This document shows positions 29,823-38,944 of a DNA stretch of 64,000 nucleotides, one piece after another (positions within the stretch are counted from its first letter, which is position 1; each line of letters begins with the position of its first letter). Below the pieces are notes generated by a model, which was given only the letters and a program-made list of their open reading frames with translations, had not been told where the DNA came from and ran no database searches. Source of the stretch: Gammaproteobacteria bacterium (lineage in GTDB: Bacteria > Pseudomonadota > Gammaproteobacteria > Enterobacterales > Neiellaceae); NCBI GenBank assembly GCA_017425245.1, contig JAFOOX010000027.1:1-64000 (forward strand), in the 5' to 3' direction. Both the position numbers and the translations under genes were made by a program.

Positions 29823-29855
29823 AAAAAAGCCCGACAGCACTGTGTCGGGCTTTTT
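29823..29855. terminator. Strong bidirectional terminator
   Basis: Stem GCCCGACA (29829-29836) / TGTCGGGC (29843-29850) with a 6-base loop, flanked by six A before and five T after, so it ends transcripts from either side. It lies 25 bases after the stop of the leftward PEP-CTERM gene. Confidence 0.9.
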
Positions 29856-29879
29856 GCCAAGAGGCATTAAGACCGCCGA

Positions 29880-30527
29880 TTAGTTGCGACGGCGCGATGC
29901 ACCCAGACCGATCAGGCCAAGACCCATCAGCAACATCGCGGCTGGGGCGGGAACTGCTACGACGTTCAAACCGATAACCAAGTCGTCATGGTTGTCGTCG
30001 TCAACTGGGTTCCAGACCCCGTCCACAAGGCGACCAGGTCCTGTGTCATCGAACACCAGCAGTGCGTCATAGAAAACGCCTTTGTAGGTGTAATTAAGCA
30101 GGGTGGCAAAGCTATGAACGTTGCCAAGAATGTCGACCACATTGGCGCCGTTTGTCACGCTGCCAGCATCACTGCCCGGAGCTGGGGAAGTCCAACTTCC
30201 GTTGGTTGAGAAACTGAAATCCAGAAGCCCCGCCAACACATTGTTTACGGTGAAACTGTCACCTTTGGCGTTAACTTTATTGCCAAGAACACTGCTATAT
30301 GCGGTAAACGTGTTCCAGTAGCCGGCTTCGGCTTCAAGAAACGTGAATGTCAGGTGAGCTTCCTCAGTCAGACTGACATTGCCACCCAAGTTGTAACTGC
30401 CTGTAACAAAGGCGTTATTTGAAGGAACTGGCGCCATCATGCCGCCATCGACCGTCAGCAGGGCAGCCTGTGCACTGAGAGAAGCGGTGGCAGCAAAAGC
30501 GAGGACCGAAGATTTAAGGCATTGCAT
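29880..30527 (-). CDS. PEP-CTERM sorting domain protein (paralogue 1)
   Basis: 215 aa. N-terminal signal peptide ('SSVLAFAATASLSAQAALL'), a beta-rich body, and a C-terminal sorting tail: VPAPA, a hydrophobic helix 'AMLLMGLGLIGLGA', then 'SRRRN'. Such tails are processed by exosortase EpsH/XrtA-type enzymes, and the proteins are exported, often with exopolysaccharide. An Asp-rich 'DDDNHDDLVIGLN' precedes the tail. It is paralogous to the next leftward gene at 30889-31482: 'AGYWNTFTAYSSVLGNK' aligns with 'AGYSNDFNGYSDTLNNK', and 'GDSFTVNNVLAGLLDFSF' with 'GDSFSVAAVMAGLVDFNF'. Body function unknown. Confidence 0.85.
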   Translation of the reverse strand: MQCLKSSVLAFAATASLSAQAALLTVDGGMMAPVPSNNAFVTGSYNLGGNVSLTEEAHLTFTFLEAEAGYWNTFTAYSSVLGNKVNAKGDSFTVNNVLAGLLDFSFSTNGSWTSPAPGSDAGSVTNGANVVDILGNVHSFATLLNYTYKGVFYDALLVFDDTGPGRLVDGVWNPVDDDNHDDLVIGLNVVAVPAPAAMLLMGLGLIGLGASRRRN

Positions 30528-30688
30528 GAGTCATCTCCCTATTTTCAGAACCAGCATCCGGTGGCTGTCTGCTACTGTACGCAAATCAGCAGCAGCTAGA
30601 ACCCGATGTACGAGTGCATCAAGCATTCTTCGTGCCACTTTTAATTTTCTATGTTTATTAGTGTGTTGCGCGAATCTGATGGCGACAG

Positions 30689-30779
30689 TAGGAATGTAAC
30701 GTAAAGGGAGCTGACGTGTACGATGCGGAACGGTTTGGGCATCGGGATAGGGAATGTGACCTAAAAGGAGCTGATGTGT
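30689..30779. repeat. Two imperfect 31-32 bp direct repeats, 59 bp apart
   Basis: TAGGAATGTAACGTAAAGGG... (30689-30719) recurs as TAGGGAATGTGACCTAAAAG... (30748-30779). They differ at a few bases and one indel; the following 28 bases are also weakly alike, so this looks like an old 60-bp tandem duplication. It lies in the 313-base gap upstream of the PEP-CTERM gene at 29880-30527, which otherwise shows no gene that I trust. Confidence 0.6.
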
Positions 30780-30840
30780 TAACTCGCTGAGTCGTTGGGC
30801 CATGGCCATCGTACGCTTCCCCCGGACGACCGGATTAGAC

Positions 30841-30867
30841 AAAAAAGCCCGAGAGACTCAGGCTTTT
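30841..30867 (-). terminator. Rho-independent terminator after PEP-CTERM paralogue 2
   Basis: Read leftward: AAAAGCCTGAGTCTCTCGGG then CTTTTTT. The stem GCC-x-GAG / CTC-x-GGC has one mismatch and is followed by six T. It lies 20 bases after the stop. Confidence 0.75.
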
Positions 30868-30888
30868 GCAGGGCTGATGGTACGCTAT

Positions 30889-31482
30889 CTAGCCGCGACG
30901 ACTCACACCTAGGCCAAGGATGCTGAGGCCTAGCAACATGATGGTCGCCGGGGCTGGTACTCCGACTGCCTTGACGCCGATGACGTGGTCGTCATGGTTG
31001 TCATCCGGACCAGCACCCGAGTCATCAAACAGCAGGATGGCGTCGTAGTACTCGCCCATATACCAATAGTCGAGAAGCACGGCAAAGGAGCGGATGGCGC
31101 CGAACGGATTGTTGGCTCCATTGGTGACTGTGCCGGTGGCACCACCGTAACTGTAGAAGTTGAAGTCAACCAGACCGGCCATGACTGCGGCAACGCTGAA
31201 GCTGTCACCGATAGCATTGCTCTTGTTGTTGAGGGTGTCACTGTAGCCGTTGAAGTCGTTGGAGTAGCCGGCTTCGTGGCCCAGATAGGTAAAGCTCAAG
31301 TTAGCTGTGGCGTCGAGGTAAACATTACCGCCGATGTTGTAGCTGGTGACCCCGTCGTAGAAGAGATCGTTGTTGAGTGGGATGAGATAGTTGCCACCGC
31401 CAGACACTGATAGCAGCCCTGCGCTGGCGTTGAATGCCAAGCCGGCGATGACGGCCAAAATCAAGTCTTTTAGACCTTTCAT
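30889..31482 (-). CDS. PEP-CTERM sorting domain protein (paralogue 2)
   Basis: 197 aa from ATG 31482, which has AGGAG nine bases upstream; a longer frame to 31581 lacks a ribosome site and hides the signal peptide. Layout is the same as paralogue 1: signal peptide 'DLILAVIAGLAFNASAGLL', beta-rich body, Asp-rich 'DDNHDDHVIG', and the tail 'VPAPATIMLLGLSILGLG' followed by 'VSRRG'. The two genes are tandem and each has its own terminator. No exosortase gene is in the window. Confidence 0.85.
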   Translation of the reverse strand: MKGLKDLILAVIAGLAFNASAGLLSVSGGGNYLIPLNNDLFYDGVTSYNIGGNVYLDATANLSFTYLGHEAGYSNDFNGYSDTLNNKSNAIGDSFSVAAVMAGLVDFNFYSYGGATGTVTNGANNPFGAIRSFAVLLDYWYMGEYYDAILLFDDSGAGPDDNHDDHVIGVKAVGVPAPATIMLLGLSILGLGVSRRG

Positions 31483-31741
31483 GAGTGATCTCCTTGCTGT
31501 TCGATTCGCCTGAAAACCTTGCGTGGTCAACAACGGTTCGGCCAGCTCCCAATCTCGTGCATAACGTGATCCATGCCTCAAAGGGCGTCTTTATCAGTTG
31601 TTTGCGTGGTGCCTTTTGTGGTTTCCGGTGAAAGTCGTAAAGATTCAGGACATCTTGTCGTTCGCGCTATAGCCAGCAGCGGTTAAAGTGTGGGCCAGCG
31701 CAGCTGAGGGGCAGTTGCGGGTGGAGACGGAGAGCGGCTGC

Positions 31742-32359
31742 GTGAAAAGTTATGGTTCGTCAATCCTGGCCCTGATCGTGCTGATGGCCGTTGGTTGTGC
31801 AACGACCAGTGAACCCGTTCCAGAGTTGTTATTGGCCGATGAGCGGGCCATGTTGTCGCCACTCGTCAGTCAGCAGGTGAGCAACCAGGCTCTGTCCGGT
31901 ATCAACTCGGCGATCCACATTCGTGGTCATGGAGCGTTGGCTCGGAGTGGCTTTGACTCCGCAGCGGATAGCGGTTTGATTCTGTCTACCCTCCCACTAG
32001 ATGAGGAGGAGCAGGCAGAGATCGCCGAAGCCAATCGTTTAGCCTTACAACCAACGGCATACGGTAGTGACGAACGTCCGGCCGATTTGGCACTTTACAC
32101 CTTGGTTTCCTGGTTGCCCGTGGATGGCGATCAAGCACTACTGGAAGTGGTGACCGCCCTCGCCGATAACAGCGCGGCTCAGTTGCGTGGCGGCGAGTCA
32201 CAGCAGCAGGCTTTTGCGGCTTCCACGCTATGGTTTGCGGTATCGCGCAAAATGGTGAACCGGGCCGAAGTGGAGGACAATGGCCAACCCAGCGCTGACG
32301 CCTTGTTGCCGCTCATCATCGAGCTGTCTGGCAAGGCGATCAGTCTGCTACCCAAATAG
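31742..32359 (+). CDS. Putative lipoprotein, unknown function
   Basis: 205 aa from GTG 31742. The N-terminus 'SSILALIVLMAVGCATTSEP' is a lipoprotein signal with lipobox AVGC. The rest is acidic, helix-prone and without a motif that I recognise ('LPLDEEEQAEIAEANRLALQ', 'ESQQQAFAASTLWFAVSRKM'). An upstream in-frame start at 31688 would place 18 residues before the signal and is less likely. It is divergent from the second PEP-CTERM gene and converges on the TonB receptor with a hairpin between. Confidence 0.65.
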   Translation: MKSYGSSILALIVLMAVGCATTSEPVPELLLADERAMLSPLVSQQVSNQALSGINSAIHIRGHGALARSGFDSAADSGLILSTLPLDEEEQAEIAEANRLALQPTAYGSDERPADLALYTLVSWLPVDGDQALLEVVTALADNSAAQLRGGESQQQAFAASTLWFAVSRKMVNRAEVEDNGQPSADALLPLIIELSGKAISLLPK

Positions 32360-32374
32360 TCAGGATTTCAACGA

Positions 32375-32402
32375 CATAGGCCCGCCAGATGGCGGGCCTA
32401 TG
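32375..32402. terminator. 12-bp hairpin between convergent lipoprotein and receptor genes
   Basis: Perfect stem CATAGGCCCGCC / GGCGGGCCTATG with an AGAT loop. No T run follows on either strand, so it may act as a weak terminator or mRNA-end stabiliser. Confidence 0.6.
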
Positions 32403-32420
32403 CGGCTCAAGACGTCACCG

Positions 32421-34661
32421 TTAGAACTTGTATTGCACCTCAGCGCCGATGGTCAGCGGCTTGTTGATGTAGTAGAACTGACCCTGTTCGCCATAATCAC
32501 GGGCGCCTCGAGCGCCCACTTTGGCGTACTTATTGAACAGGTTGTCGGCATAGAGACGGAACAGCCACTCGTCGTAGCCTAAGCTGGCTGAGGCGTTCAC
32601 GATGCCAAAGCCGGGCAGTACCTGATTATCCTCGTTCTTGCTGCCCGCCAGATCGTTAACTCGAGTGTAGACCTCGCTTTTCATATAGGTGCCAATGAAG
32701 TAGCGGGCCTCGACCCCCTGGAACGAATGGCTGTAGGTGGCGCTCAGTGCCCCTTCGTGTTCCGGTACCCCCGGCACCCGATCACCATCGAAACCATCCA
32801 GCGATGGCGCATCCTCAGTCAATTCGGCGTTGGTGTAGGCATAGCCTGCCTGCAACAGCATCCCTTTAAATGGGTTGTAGGCGATCTCCATTTCTATCCC
32901 TTGGGAGCGCGCTTTACCGCCGTTTTCGGTGATAGGAATGGAGCCCTCAGCGGTTTTACCCGCCACCTGGATATCATGCCAGGCGATGTAATAGAGGGCG
33001 CCATTGACCGACAGATCGCCATCCAGCCATTCGCTGTGCCAGCCCAGCTCGTAGTTATCGACGGTATCTGGGTCGAACGATTTTTCGTCTTCGGTGAAGG
33101 AAACCTGGCCACCTTCGGGGACGCCGTTAGAGCCACCGCGGCGGAAGCCCTCACTGTAGAGCAGGAACGCATTCACATCGTCGGTGAAATAGTAAAAGGT
33201 GCTGGCTTTACGAATGAAGTCCTTGTTTTCACCTTCGCCAATGGTGCACTCAGGGGTCAGCTCGGTGCCTTCTACACCTTCGTAAATCGGGAAATCGAGA
33301 CAGTTGGTGGCATTCTGCTTGAGTCTGAAAGCGCGTCCGCCGACGGTTGCATCCCATTTGTCGGTGAACTTGTAGGTGACTTCACCAAAGGCTGCGATCT
33401 CTTCGACGTCCTCGACAGTGCTGGAGTAGTACTCCAGATCATCCGGGCGATCCATGCCGATGAATTCCGGGTAGCCCGGGGTGAACTCTTTTGAGCTGTC
33501 GACGTTGTCTTCGTTGCTGTAATAGCCGCCAACCATCCACAACACAGGGCCATCATTGTTGGAGGTTAACCGCAGCTCTTGGGTGAAAACCTCTCGATCA
33601 ACATCCTCGCGGGTGAACGCGGAAAATTCAGGGTAATCGGCATAGTCTGGATTGATGTTGGTCACCAGCAGATCGGTCTGGTCGCGCTGGCCCTGCTCTT
33701 CCAGTGTGGTGTAGCTGGAGGAGGAGGAAAAGGTGACGGCATTGAGATCCCAGCTAACTTCCAGGCTGGTCAAGTCTGCCACGCGATCCAACGGTTCGTC
33801 GTAACGTAAGGCCGAGTCGTAATCGTTACCGGTGAACGCGGGGTTGACGGCACTGCGACTGCCTACTTTCTGATCCTGGCTCAGGTAGGTGAGGGTGGCA
33901 TCAAGGCTGTCGGTGGGGGCATAGCGTACTGCTACCCGGCCACTAAACGTCTGTTCGTCATCGGCATCTTCAATAGGACCGGAAAGAGCAAGCGGATAGT
34001 CGACGTAACCAGCATCATCCAGCCGACTGGCGGCTATCCGTACAGCCAGCTTTTCGCCGGCCAGGGGGACGTTGAGGGCACCGTAGATTTCGTTGCTAAG
34101 GCTATCGGATTCCTTGGTCTGATAGATGCGGGTGCCCACATAACCTTCAGTGGTTGCCAGTTCCGGCTTATTAAGGATGTAACGCAGGGTGCCCCCCAGT
34201 GAACCGGCACCATAGAGGGTACCCTGGGGGCCACGCAGCACTTCAACGCGGTTGACGTCGATCATTTTGAGGTCGACCAGCATCGGCGTGTCATTGACGT
34301 AAACCGAGACAGTGCCGCCGTTACCGCCCTGATCGTTGGCGGACATTTCGTCGACCGTCAGGCCACGCATTGCCATTGGCTTGTCGTTGCGCGGGCCGGT
34401 ATCGATGACCGTTAGCCCCGGAATGGTATAGCCCAGTTCAGCCACGTTGCCGATGCCGGCATCGCTTAGCGCATCACCATCAAGCACGCTGATGTTGTAA
34501 GGGATGTCGGAGGTGGTGGTCAGACGCCGTGAGGCAGTGACCTCAATGCGTTCGATATCGTTATTGTCGCTGTCTGCTTCGGCGGCAGCCACTGGCACAG
34601 CGGCGAGCACGGCACTAACGGCCAGTGCCAGACGGCTGGGGGTAAAACGGGTTCTGATCAT
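32421..34661 (-). CDS. TonB-dependent receptor
   Basis: 746 aa. Signal peptide ('LALAVSAVLAAVPVAAAEA'), then a plug domain ('DIERIEVTASRR' acting as TonB box region, 'MAMRGLTVDEMSANDQGG', 'RVEVLRGPQGTLYGAGSLGG'), then a 22-strand barrel ending in a C-terminal aromatic 'GAEVQYKF'. It imports a substrate across the outer membrane using TonB energy. Ligand not evident: no siderophore or vitamin genes are adjacent. I start at ATG 34661, nine bases downstream of a TTG, because the GGGAG site suits it better. It is monocistronic, with about 270 bases of empty sequence before the divergent GST gene. Confidence 0.93.
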   Translation of the reverse strand: MIRTRFTPSRLALAVSAVLAAVPVAAAEADSDNNDIERIEVTASRRLTTTSDIPYNISVLDGDALSDAGIGNVAELGYTIPGLTVIDTGPRNDKPMAMRGLTVDEMSANDQGGNGGTVSVYVNDTPMLVDLKMIDVNRVEVLRGPQGTLYGAGSLGGTLRYILNKPELATTEGYVGTRIYQTKESDSLSNEIYGALNVPLAGEKLAVRIAASRLDDAGYVDYPLALSGPIEDADDEQTFSGRVAVRYAPTDSLDATLTYLSQDQKVGSRSAVNPAFTGNDYDSALRYDEPLDRVADLTSLEVSWDLNAVTFSSSSSYTTLEEQGQRDQTDLLVTNINPDYADYPEFSAFTREDVDREVFTQELRLTSNNDGPVLWMVGGYYSNEDNVDSSKEFTPGYPEFIGMDRPDDLEYYSSTVEDVEEIAAFGEVTYKFTDKWDATVGGRAFRLKQNATNCLDFPIYEGVEGTELTPECTIGEGENKDFIRKASTFYYFTDDVNAFLLYSEGFRRGGSNGVPEGGQVSFTEDEKSFDPDTVDNYELGWHSEWLDGDLSVNGALYYIAWHDIQVAGKTAEGSIPITENGGKARSQGIEMEIAYNPFKGMLLQAGYAYTNAELTEDAPSLDGFDGDRVPGVPEHEGALSATYSHSFQGVEARYFIGTYMKSEVYTRVNDLAGSKNEDNQVLPGFGIVNASASLGYDEWLFRLYADNLFNKYAKVGARGARDYGEQGQFYYINKPLTIGAEVQYKF

Positions 34662-34928
34662 GCGTTGCAATCTCCCTGGAGAATGGAGTTAAAGGCGCAC
34701 TGTTGTTTTTTAGTAGGTGCGACCGCGGCGAGATAGCAACTAACGTGCCGGGCTTGAAACTGCGGGGCGTGGTGGGCTATCTGCGGTGTTGCGCCCTGTT
34801 TTGACTCGGTAGATCTCTCTGGCGCACAACGATGGTGCAATGGCGAGCAGTCTGGCCTTGTGATCACCGCTGCCTCAACAGGTGTTTGCGGCTATGCTGA
34901 GAGTCCAACTGACAGGGAAGGTACCCCT

Positions 34929-35591
34929 ATGACCAAACCACTGCTGGTGATCGGCAACTGTAACTATTCGAGCTGGTCACTACGCGCCTACATGGCCCTG
35001 AGCCATGCCGGTATCCATTTTGATCTCAAACGGTTGCCGCTGGACACCGCCGAGTTCAAGCAGGAGATGGCCCATCTGGGCGGCAGCGGCAAGGTGCCCT
35101 TGCTGGTCACCCGCGAGGGGGTGATCTGGGAGTCGCTGGCGATCTGCGAATATGCGGCCGAGCAGAACCCTGGATTGTGGCCGCGCGAGCCCTTTGTGCG
35201 TGCCGAAGCCCGGGCTGTGGCTTGTGAAATGCACGCTGGCTTCGGTGCACTGCGCTCGGCCTTGCCGATGAATATTCGTGCCCGCCGGCGGGTGGAGATG
35301 AGCCCGCCGCTGGCAGCTGATCTGGTGCGCTTGTTCAGCCTGTGGGAGCACTGCCGTCAGCGTGCCATGTCGCTGGGCCCCTGGCTGTACGGCCGCTTTA
35401 GTGTCGCCGACGCGATGTTTGCGCCGGTGGCATCACGCTTGGCGACCTATGGCATTGAGTGCCCGCCGCTGGTAGCGGCTTATCGCGATACAGTGCTAGA
35501 CGATGACCATTTCGCCCAGTGGCGGAAGATGGCGCTGGCGGAGAGTGAAATAGTGGTAGCGGATGAGGCTGGTGAAGAGGTTGTTGGTTAG
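34929..35591 (+). CDS. Glutathione S-transferase family protein
   Basis: 220 aa. N-terminal thioredoxin-like domain with 'NYSSWSLRAYMALSHAGI' (probable catalytic Ser), cis-Pro loop 'GSGKVPLLV' and glutathione-contact 'WESLAICEYAAEQNP'; C-terminal helical domain with 'FSVADAMFAPVASRLATYGI'. Conjugates or reduces substrates with glutathione; substrate unknown. ATG 34929 follows AGGGAAGG. It converges on the cytochrome c' gene. Confidence 0.9.
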   Translation: MTKPLLVIGNCNYSSWSLRAYMALSHAGIHFDLKRLPLDTAEFKQEMAHLGGSGKVPLLVTREGVIWESLAICEYAAEQNPGLWPREPFVRAEARAVACEMHAGFGALRSALPMNIRARRRVEMSPPLAADLVRLFSLWEHCRQRAMSLGPWLYGRFSVADAMFAPVASRLATYGIECPPLVAAYRDTVLDDDHFAQWRKMALAESEIVVADEAGEEVVG

Positions 35592-35604
35592 TCACTGACC
35601 CACA

Positions 35605-35627
35605 GGGTGGCCGTTGCCGGGCCACCC
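35605..35627. terminator. Hairpin terminator between GST and cytochrome c' genes
   Basis: Stem GGGTGGCC / GGCCACCC with a 7-base loop, followed on the plus strand by ATCTTTGTATTT. Located between convergent genes, so it can serve both. Confidence 0.7.
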
Positions 35628-35643
35628 ATCTTTGTATTTCGCA

Positions 35644-36090
35644 TCAGGCCTTGAAGCTGTTGTGGCATGCCTTGCATGACTTGCCAACAGCGCCCACTGC
35701 CGCTTCCAGTTTCTTCTGGTCACCGCCTGCTGCATCCAATTCGGCCACGGCTTTCAGGAACTGTTGCTGAGCTGCGGCAAAATCATCAGCCTTGCTCCAT
35801 ACCTCTGGCAGCGCTTCGCTGTCGGCTTTGTCACTGCCGCTGACCGCGAATGCTTCCCACGGCATGTTGGCCAAGGCGCTGACGTTGGCCACGCGCTGGC
35901 TGACGATGGCGGCATCAAAGGCTTTTTTGCCGTTGACCCGCGCGGCCAGATCACCAAAGTTGGCCGCCAGCAGGCTGAAGGTCGCTTTACGGTAAGCCAC
36001 CGCTTCTTCGCCGTTATCCAGCGACATCTTGTTGGCCACCGCAGTGGATGCAAACAGGGCCACTGCTGCAGCCAGGATTAGCTTCTTCAT
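35644..36090 (-). CDS. Cytochrome c' (class II c-type cytochrome)
   Basis: 148 aa. Signal peptide ('LILAAAVALFASTAVA'), four-helix bundle, and the haem motif CKACH close to the C-terminus as in class II cytochromes c. It should be periplasmic. Family members bind NO or CO, or carry electrons; which applies is not clear. GGAGAG precedes ATG 36090, and the start overlaps the stop of the upstream gene (ATGA), so they are translationally coupled. Confidence 0.92.
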   Translation of the reverse strand: MKKLILAAAVALFASTAVANKMSLDNGEEAVAYRKATFSLLAANFGDLAARVNGKKAFDAAIVSQRVANVSALANMPWEAFAVSGSDKADSEALPEVWSKADDFAAAQQQFLKAVAELDAAGGDQKKLEAAVGAVGKSCKACHNSFKA

Positions 36091-36758
36091 GGTCTCTCCT
36101 TAACGTCGGATTGGGGCGCAGGGCCGCCCTGTTGGTTACGCGCCTTGATCAGCGCCAGTCGTAATGTGTCGCAGTCTAGCCCGAACTCGGCAGCGGGCAG
36201 ATAGAGATCAAACCCCAGATGCTGGCGCAGCCGCGCCATGCGTTGGGCAAACATGGCAATGACGCCATCGTAATACTGCCCGCTGGCCAATTGCACCTGA
36301 TCCTCTTCCCAATCGAGGCGGGCATCTGTTGCCCCCTCCTGTTCGGCATACCTGAGCAGATCGCGCTGCTCGATCAGCCAGCGGGATGCCAGGCGCAATG
36401 ACAGGTTGTCCAGCAACAGTTCAGGCTGACGCAACTGGATGCCCACATAGGGCAACTCCTGATAGCCGTTACTGATGCCCAGCCTGACGGTGTCGATGCG
36501 GGCGATGGCGGACCAGGGTAACTGAAAGCGGCCCCAGCGGTGGTCGAGGGCCATGCCTGTTGCTGTCAGCGACAGCATGGATGGGCGGGGCAGCATGATG
36601 CTGGTTAGCCACAGCGCCGGAGCAGCCACCAGCAGCAGGGCAATCAGGCTATGGGCCTCAGGCAGGGTTGCCCGCACCAGCGCTGCTCCTGCGAGTGACA
36701 CGACCGCGGCACGGCGTAAGAGCATGCGCGGACGTTGCTGTGACTCGCCGATGCGCAT
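36087..36758 (-). CDS. DUF2982-like membrane protein
   Basis: 223 aa from ATG 36758, ten bases after glgX. Two hydrophobic segments near the N-terminus ('AAVVSLAGAALVRATL', 'SLIALLLVAAPALWLTSIML'), then a PH-like beta domain ('WSAIARIDTVRLGISNGYQE') and a helical end. The layout resembles the uncharacterised DUF2982 family of Vibrio and Shewanella; name by memory, moderate certainty. It sits between glgX and the cytochrome c' gene in one leftward unit. Confidence 0.6.
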   Translation of the reverse strand: MRIGESQQRPRMLLRRAAVVSLAGAALVRATLPEAHSLIALLLVAAPALWLTSIMLPRPSMLSLTATGMALDHRWGRFQLPWSAIARIDTVRLGISNGYQELPYVGIQLRQPELLLDNLSLRLASRWLIEQRDLLRYAEQEGATDARLDWEEDQVQLASGQYYDGVIAMFAQRMARLRQHLGFDLYLPAAEFGLDCDTLRLALIKARNQQGGPAPQSDVKERP

Positions 36759-36768
36759 GAGTGGCGGC

Positions 36769-38829
36769 TTAGCTTTTGGCGGAGATAAACACCACCACCG
36801 AGTGGCCTTTGACCGAGTAGCTCGGCGCAGTCCAGTCTTCGGCGTCCTGGCGGGAACAGATGTCATCGGGCGGCGCCAGGCTGGTGTCTACCACGCGGCG
36901 CCAGCAACCACTGGCCGGAATTGGCAGCTCGAATGATAGTGCGTCATTCCAAGCATTGATGATGGCGTAAAACACCTCGTTGGTTCGCGGCGCACGAATG
37001 GTATAGGCGATGCTATGGGCCGACTCTGACCAGTCGGCTTGATTAGGTTTGACCCCATGCCACTGGATTTTGGTGCGGTCGAGCACGTCAGCCAGCGTGT
37101 GATGGCGCTGCTGGTCGAGTGTGGGATCTCGCAAGCGCCAACGGATCATGTACTGGGCAAAGCGCAGTAACTCGGCATTTTTGTCCACCAGCGACCAGTC
37201 AAACCAGCTGATCTCGTTGTCCTGGCAGTAGGCATTGTTATTGCCTTTTTGAGTACGCGCGACTTCGTCACCCATGGTCAGCATTGGTGTGCCGAGCGCG
37301 GCCATCAACACCGTCAGGAAATTCTTCATCTGGCGCTGACGCAAGGCGAGAATTTGGGGATCCGTAGTATCGCCCTCTACCCCGCAGTTCCAGCTGCGGT
37401 TGTAGTTTTCGCCGTCGCGATTCCCTTCGTTGTTGGCCTCATTATGCTTGTCGTTATAAGCGACCAGATCGTGCAGGGTGAAACCGTCGTGAGCGGTGAT
37501 GAAATTGATAGAACGGTGCGGTGTCCGTTTCTGGTGGTAATAAAGATCGGGGCTACCGATCAGGCGATCGGCCATGCGGCTGACATAACCACGGTCGCCA
37601 CGCAGGAAGGAGCGTACCTCGTCACGGAACTTGCCGTTCCATTCCTGCCAGCGGCCACCCACGAAATTGCCCACTTGGTAGAGACCGGCGGCATCCCAGG
37701 CTTCTGCGATCAGTTTGGTACCGGCCAGAACAGGCTCGGTGTCGATTGACCAGAGTACCGGTGGATCCTTGAGTACTTCCCCCTCGGAACCCCGAGAAAG
37801 GATCGAGGCAAGGTCAAAGCGGAACCCGTCAACGTGCATGGTCTGCACCCAGAATTTGAGGCTGTCGCTGATCAGTCGGCGGGTGATCGAGTTGTGGGCA
37901 TTGATAGTATTACCGCAGCCGCTGTAGTTGGCGTAACTGCGCTTGTCCGGGTTAAGAATGTAATAGGCGTTGTTCTGCAGCCCTTTGAAGCTGAGCATTG
38001 GGCCATCGGCACCGCCTTCGGCGGTATGGTTGAACACCACATCCAGATAGATCTCGATGCCGGCCTTATGCAGTGCTTTGACCATATCGCGGAATTCGCG
38101 AAAGGCACCGAGCGGGCTTTTATCCGAGCTGTAATCAACGTGGGCGGCAAAAAAGTTGATGGGCGAATAACCCCAGTAATTGGACATGCCCGGCGGGCAG
38201 TCCTGGGGGTCAAACTGCTGCACTGGCAGTAGCTCGACAGCGGTAATGCCAAGCTGTTTCAGGTAAGGGATCTTCTCAATGACGCCGCGATAGGTGCCCC
38301 GAATGCTGGCGCTCAGGCCGGAGTTGGGGTGGGCGGTAAAGCCCTTGACGTGCATTTCGTAGATCACACTTTCTGCCAGCGGGCGATTGAGCGGCGCGGT
38401 GCCCTCCCAATCATAGCCGCGCAGATCAACCACCACCCCTTTCAGACAGTGAGCGACGTTGTCACCCCGTCGCGCTGCGGCGGCCCGTTCATAATTCGGC
38501 CCCATAGCCACGGCCATGGCATAAGGGTCGAGTAGCACCTTTTCCGGGTCAAACACCATGCCGCGCGCCGGATCGTAAGGGCCATAAACCCGATAGGCGT
38601 AGAGCTGACCTTCACCGATATTAGGCACATGGGCATGCCAGTAATCACCCGTACGGTTGCGCACTGGATCAAGGCGGATCGTAAAGCTGGGGCGCCTGTC
38701 GGCGACATCGTCAAACAGCAGCAGGTCGACACCGGTGGCGGTGCGGCTGTAGAGGCTGAAATTGACGCCATCTGGCAGCAGGGTCGCGCCAAGTGGAAAG
38801 CTGCGACCAAACTCAGAAATACAGGTCAT
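36769..38829 (-). CDS. glgX: Glycogen debranching enzyme GlgX
   Basis: 686-aa GH13 isoamylase-type enzyme that removes branches from limit dextrins. An N-terminal CBM48-like domain ('FPLGATLLPDGVNFSLYS') precedes the catalytic barrel: nucleophile Asp339 in 'VDGFRFDLASIL', acid/base Glu376 in 'LIAEAWDAAG', and the transition-state Asp in 'FITAHDGFTLHDLVAYNDKH'. Start ATG 38829. No other glycogen genes are near; it leads into the DUF2982-like and cytochrome c' genes. Confidence 0.94.
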   Translation of the reverse strand: MTCISEFGRSFPLGATLLPDGVNFSLYSRTATGVDLLLFDDVADRRPSFTIRLDPVRNRTGDYWHAHVPNIGEGQLYAYRVYGPYDPARGMVFDPEKVLLDPYAMAVAMGPNYERAAAARRGDNVAHCLKGVVVDLRGYDWEGTAPLNRPLAESVIYEMHVKGFTAHPNSGLSASIRGTYRGVIEKIPYLKQLGITAVELLPVQQFDPQDCPPGMSNYWGYSPINFFAAHVDYSSDKSPLGAFREFRDMVKALHKAGIEIYLDVVFNHTAEGGADGPMLSFKGLQNNAYYILNPDKRSYANYSGCGNTINAHNSITRRLISDSLKFWVQTMHVDGFRFDLASILSRGSEGEVLKDPPVLWSIDTEPVLAGTKLIAEAWDAAGLYQVGNFVGGRWQEWNGKFRDEVRSFLRGDRGYVSRMADRLIGSPDLYYHQKRTPHRSINFITAHDGFTLHDLVAYNDKHNEANNEGNRDGENYNRSWNCGVEGDTTDPQILALRQRQMKNFLTVLMAALGTPMLTMGDEVARTQKGNNNAYCQDNEISWFDWSLVDKNAELLRFAQYMIRWRLRDPTLDQQRHHTLADVLDRTKIQWHGVKPNQADWSESAHSIAYTIRAPRTNEVFYAIINAWNDALSFELPIPASGCWRRVVDTSLAPPDDICSRQDAEDWTAPSYSVKGHSVVVFISAKS

Positions 38830-38944
38830 AAGGTCTCTGTCGTTGCGGCGCCGTTGCCGTTGCAGATGGTGCTGTATTGGGCCGAGTGTAACGCAAAAGC
38901 GTGGCAGCGAAATGAACCTGCCCTTTACTCACCGTGATTTGCGA

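Noticed and set aside
30531-30842. Possible 103-aa gene upstream of the first PEP-CTERM gene
   Set aside because: No ribosome site or motif, and it spans the tandem repeats; more likely a regulatory gap.
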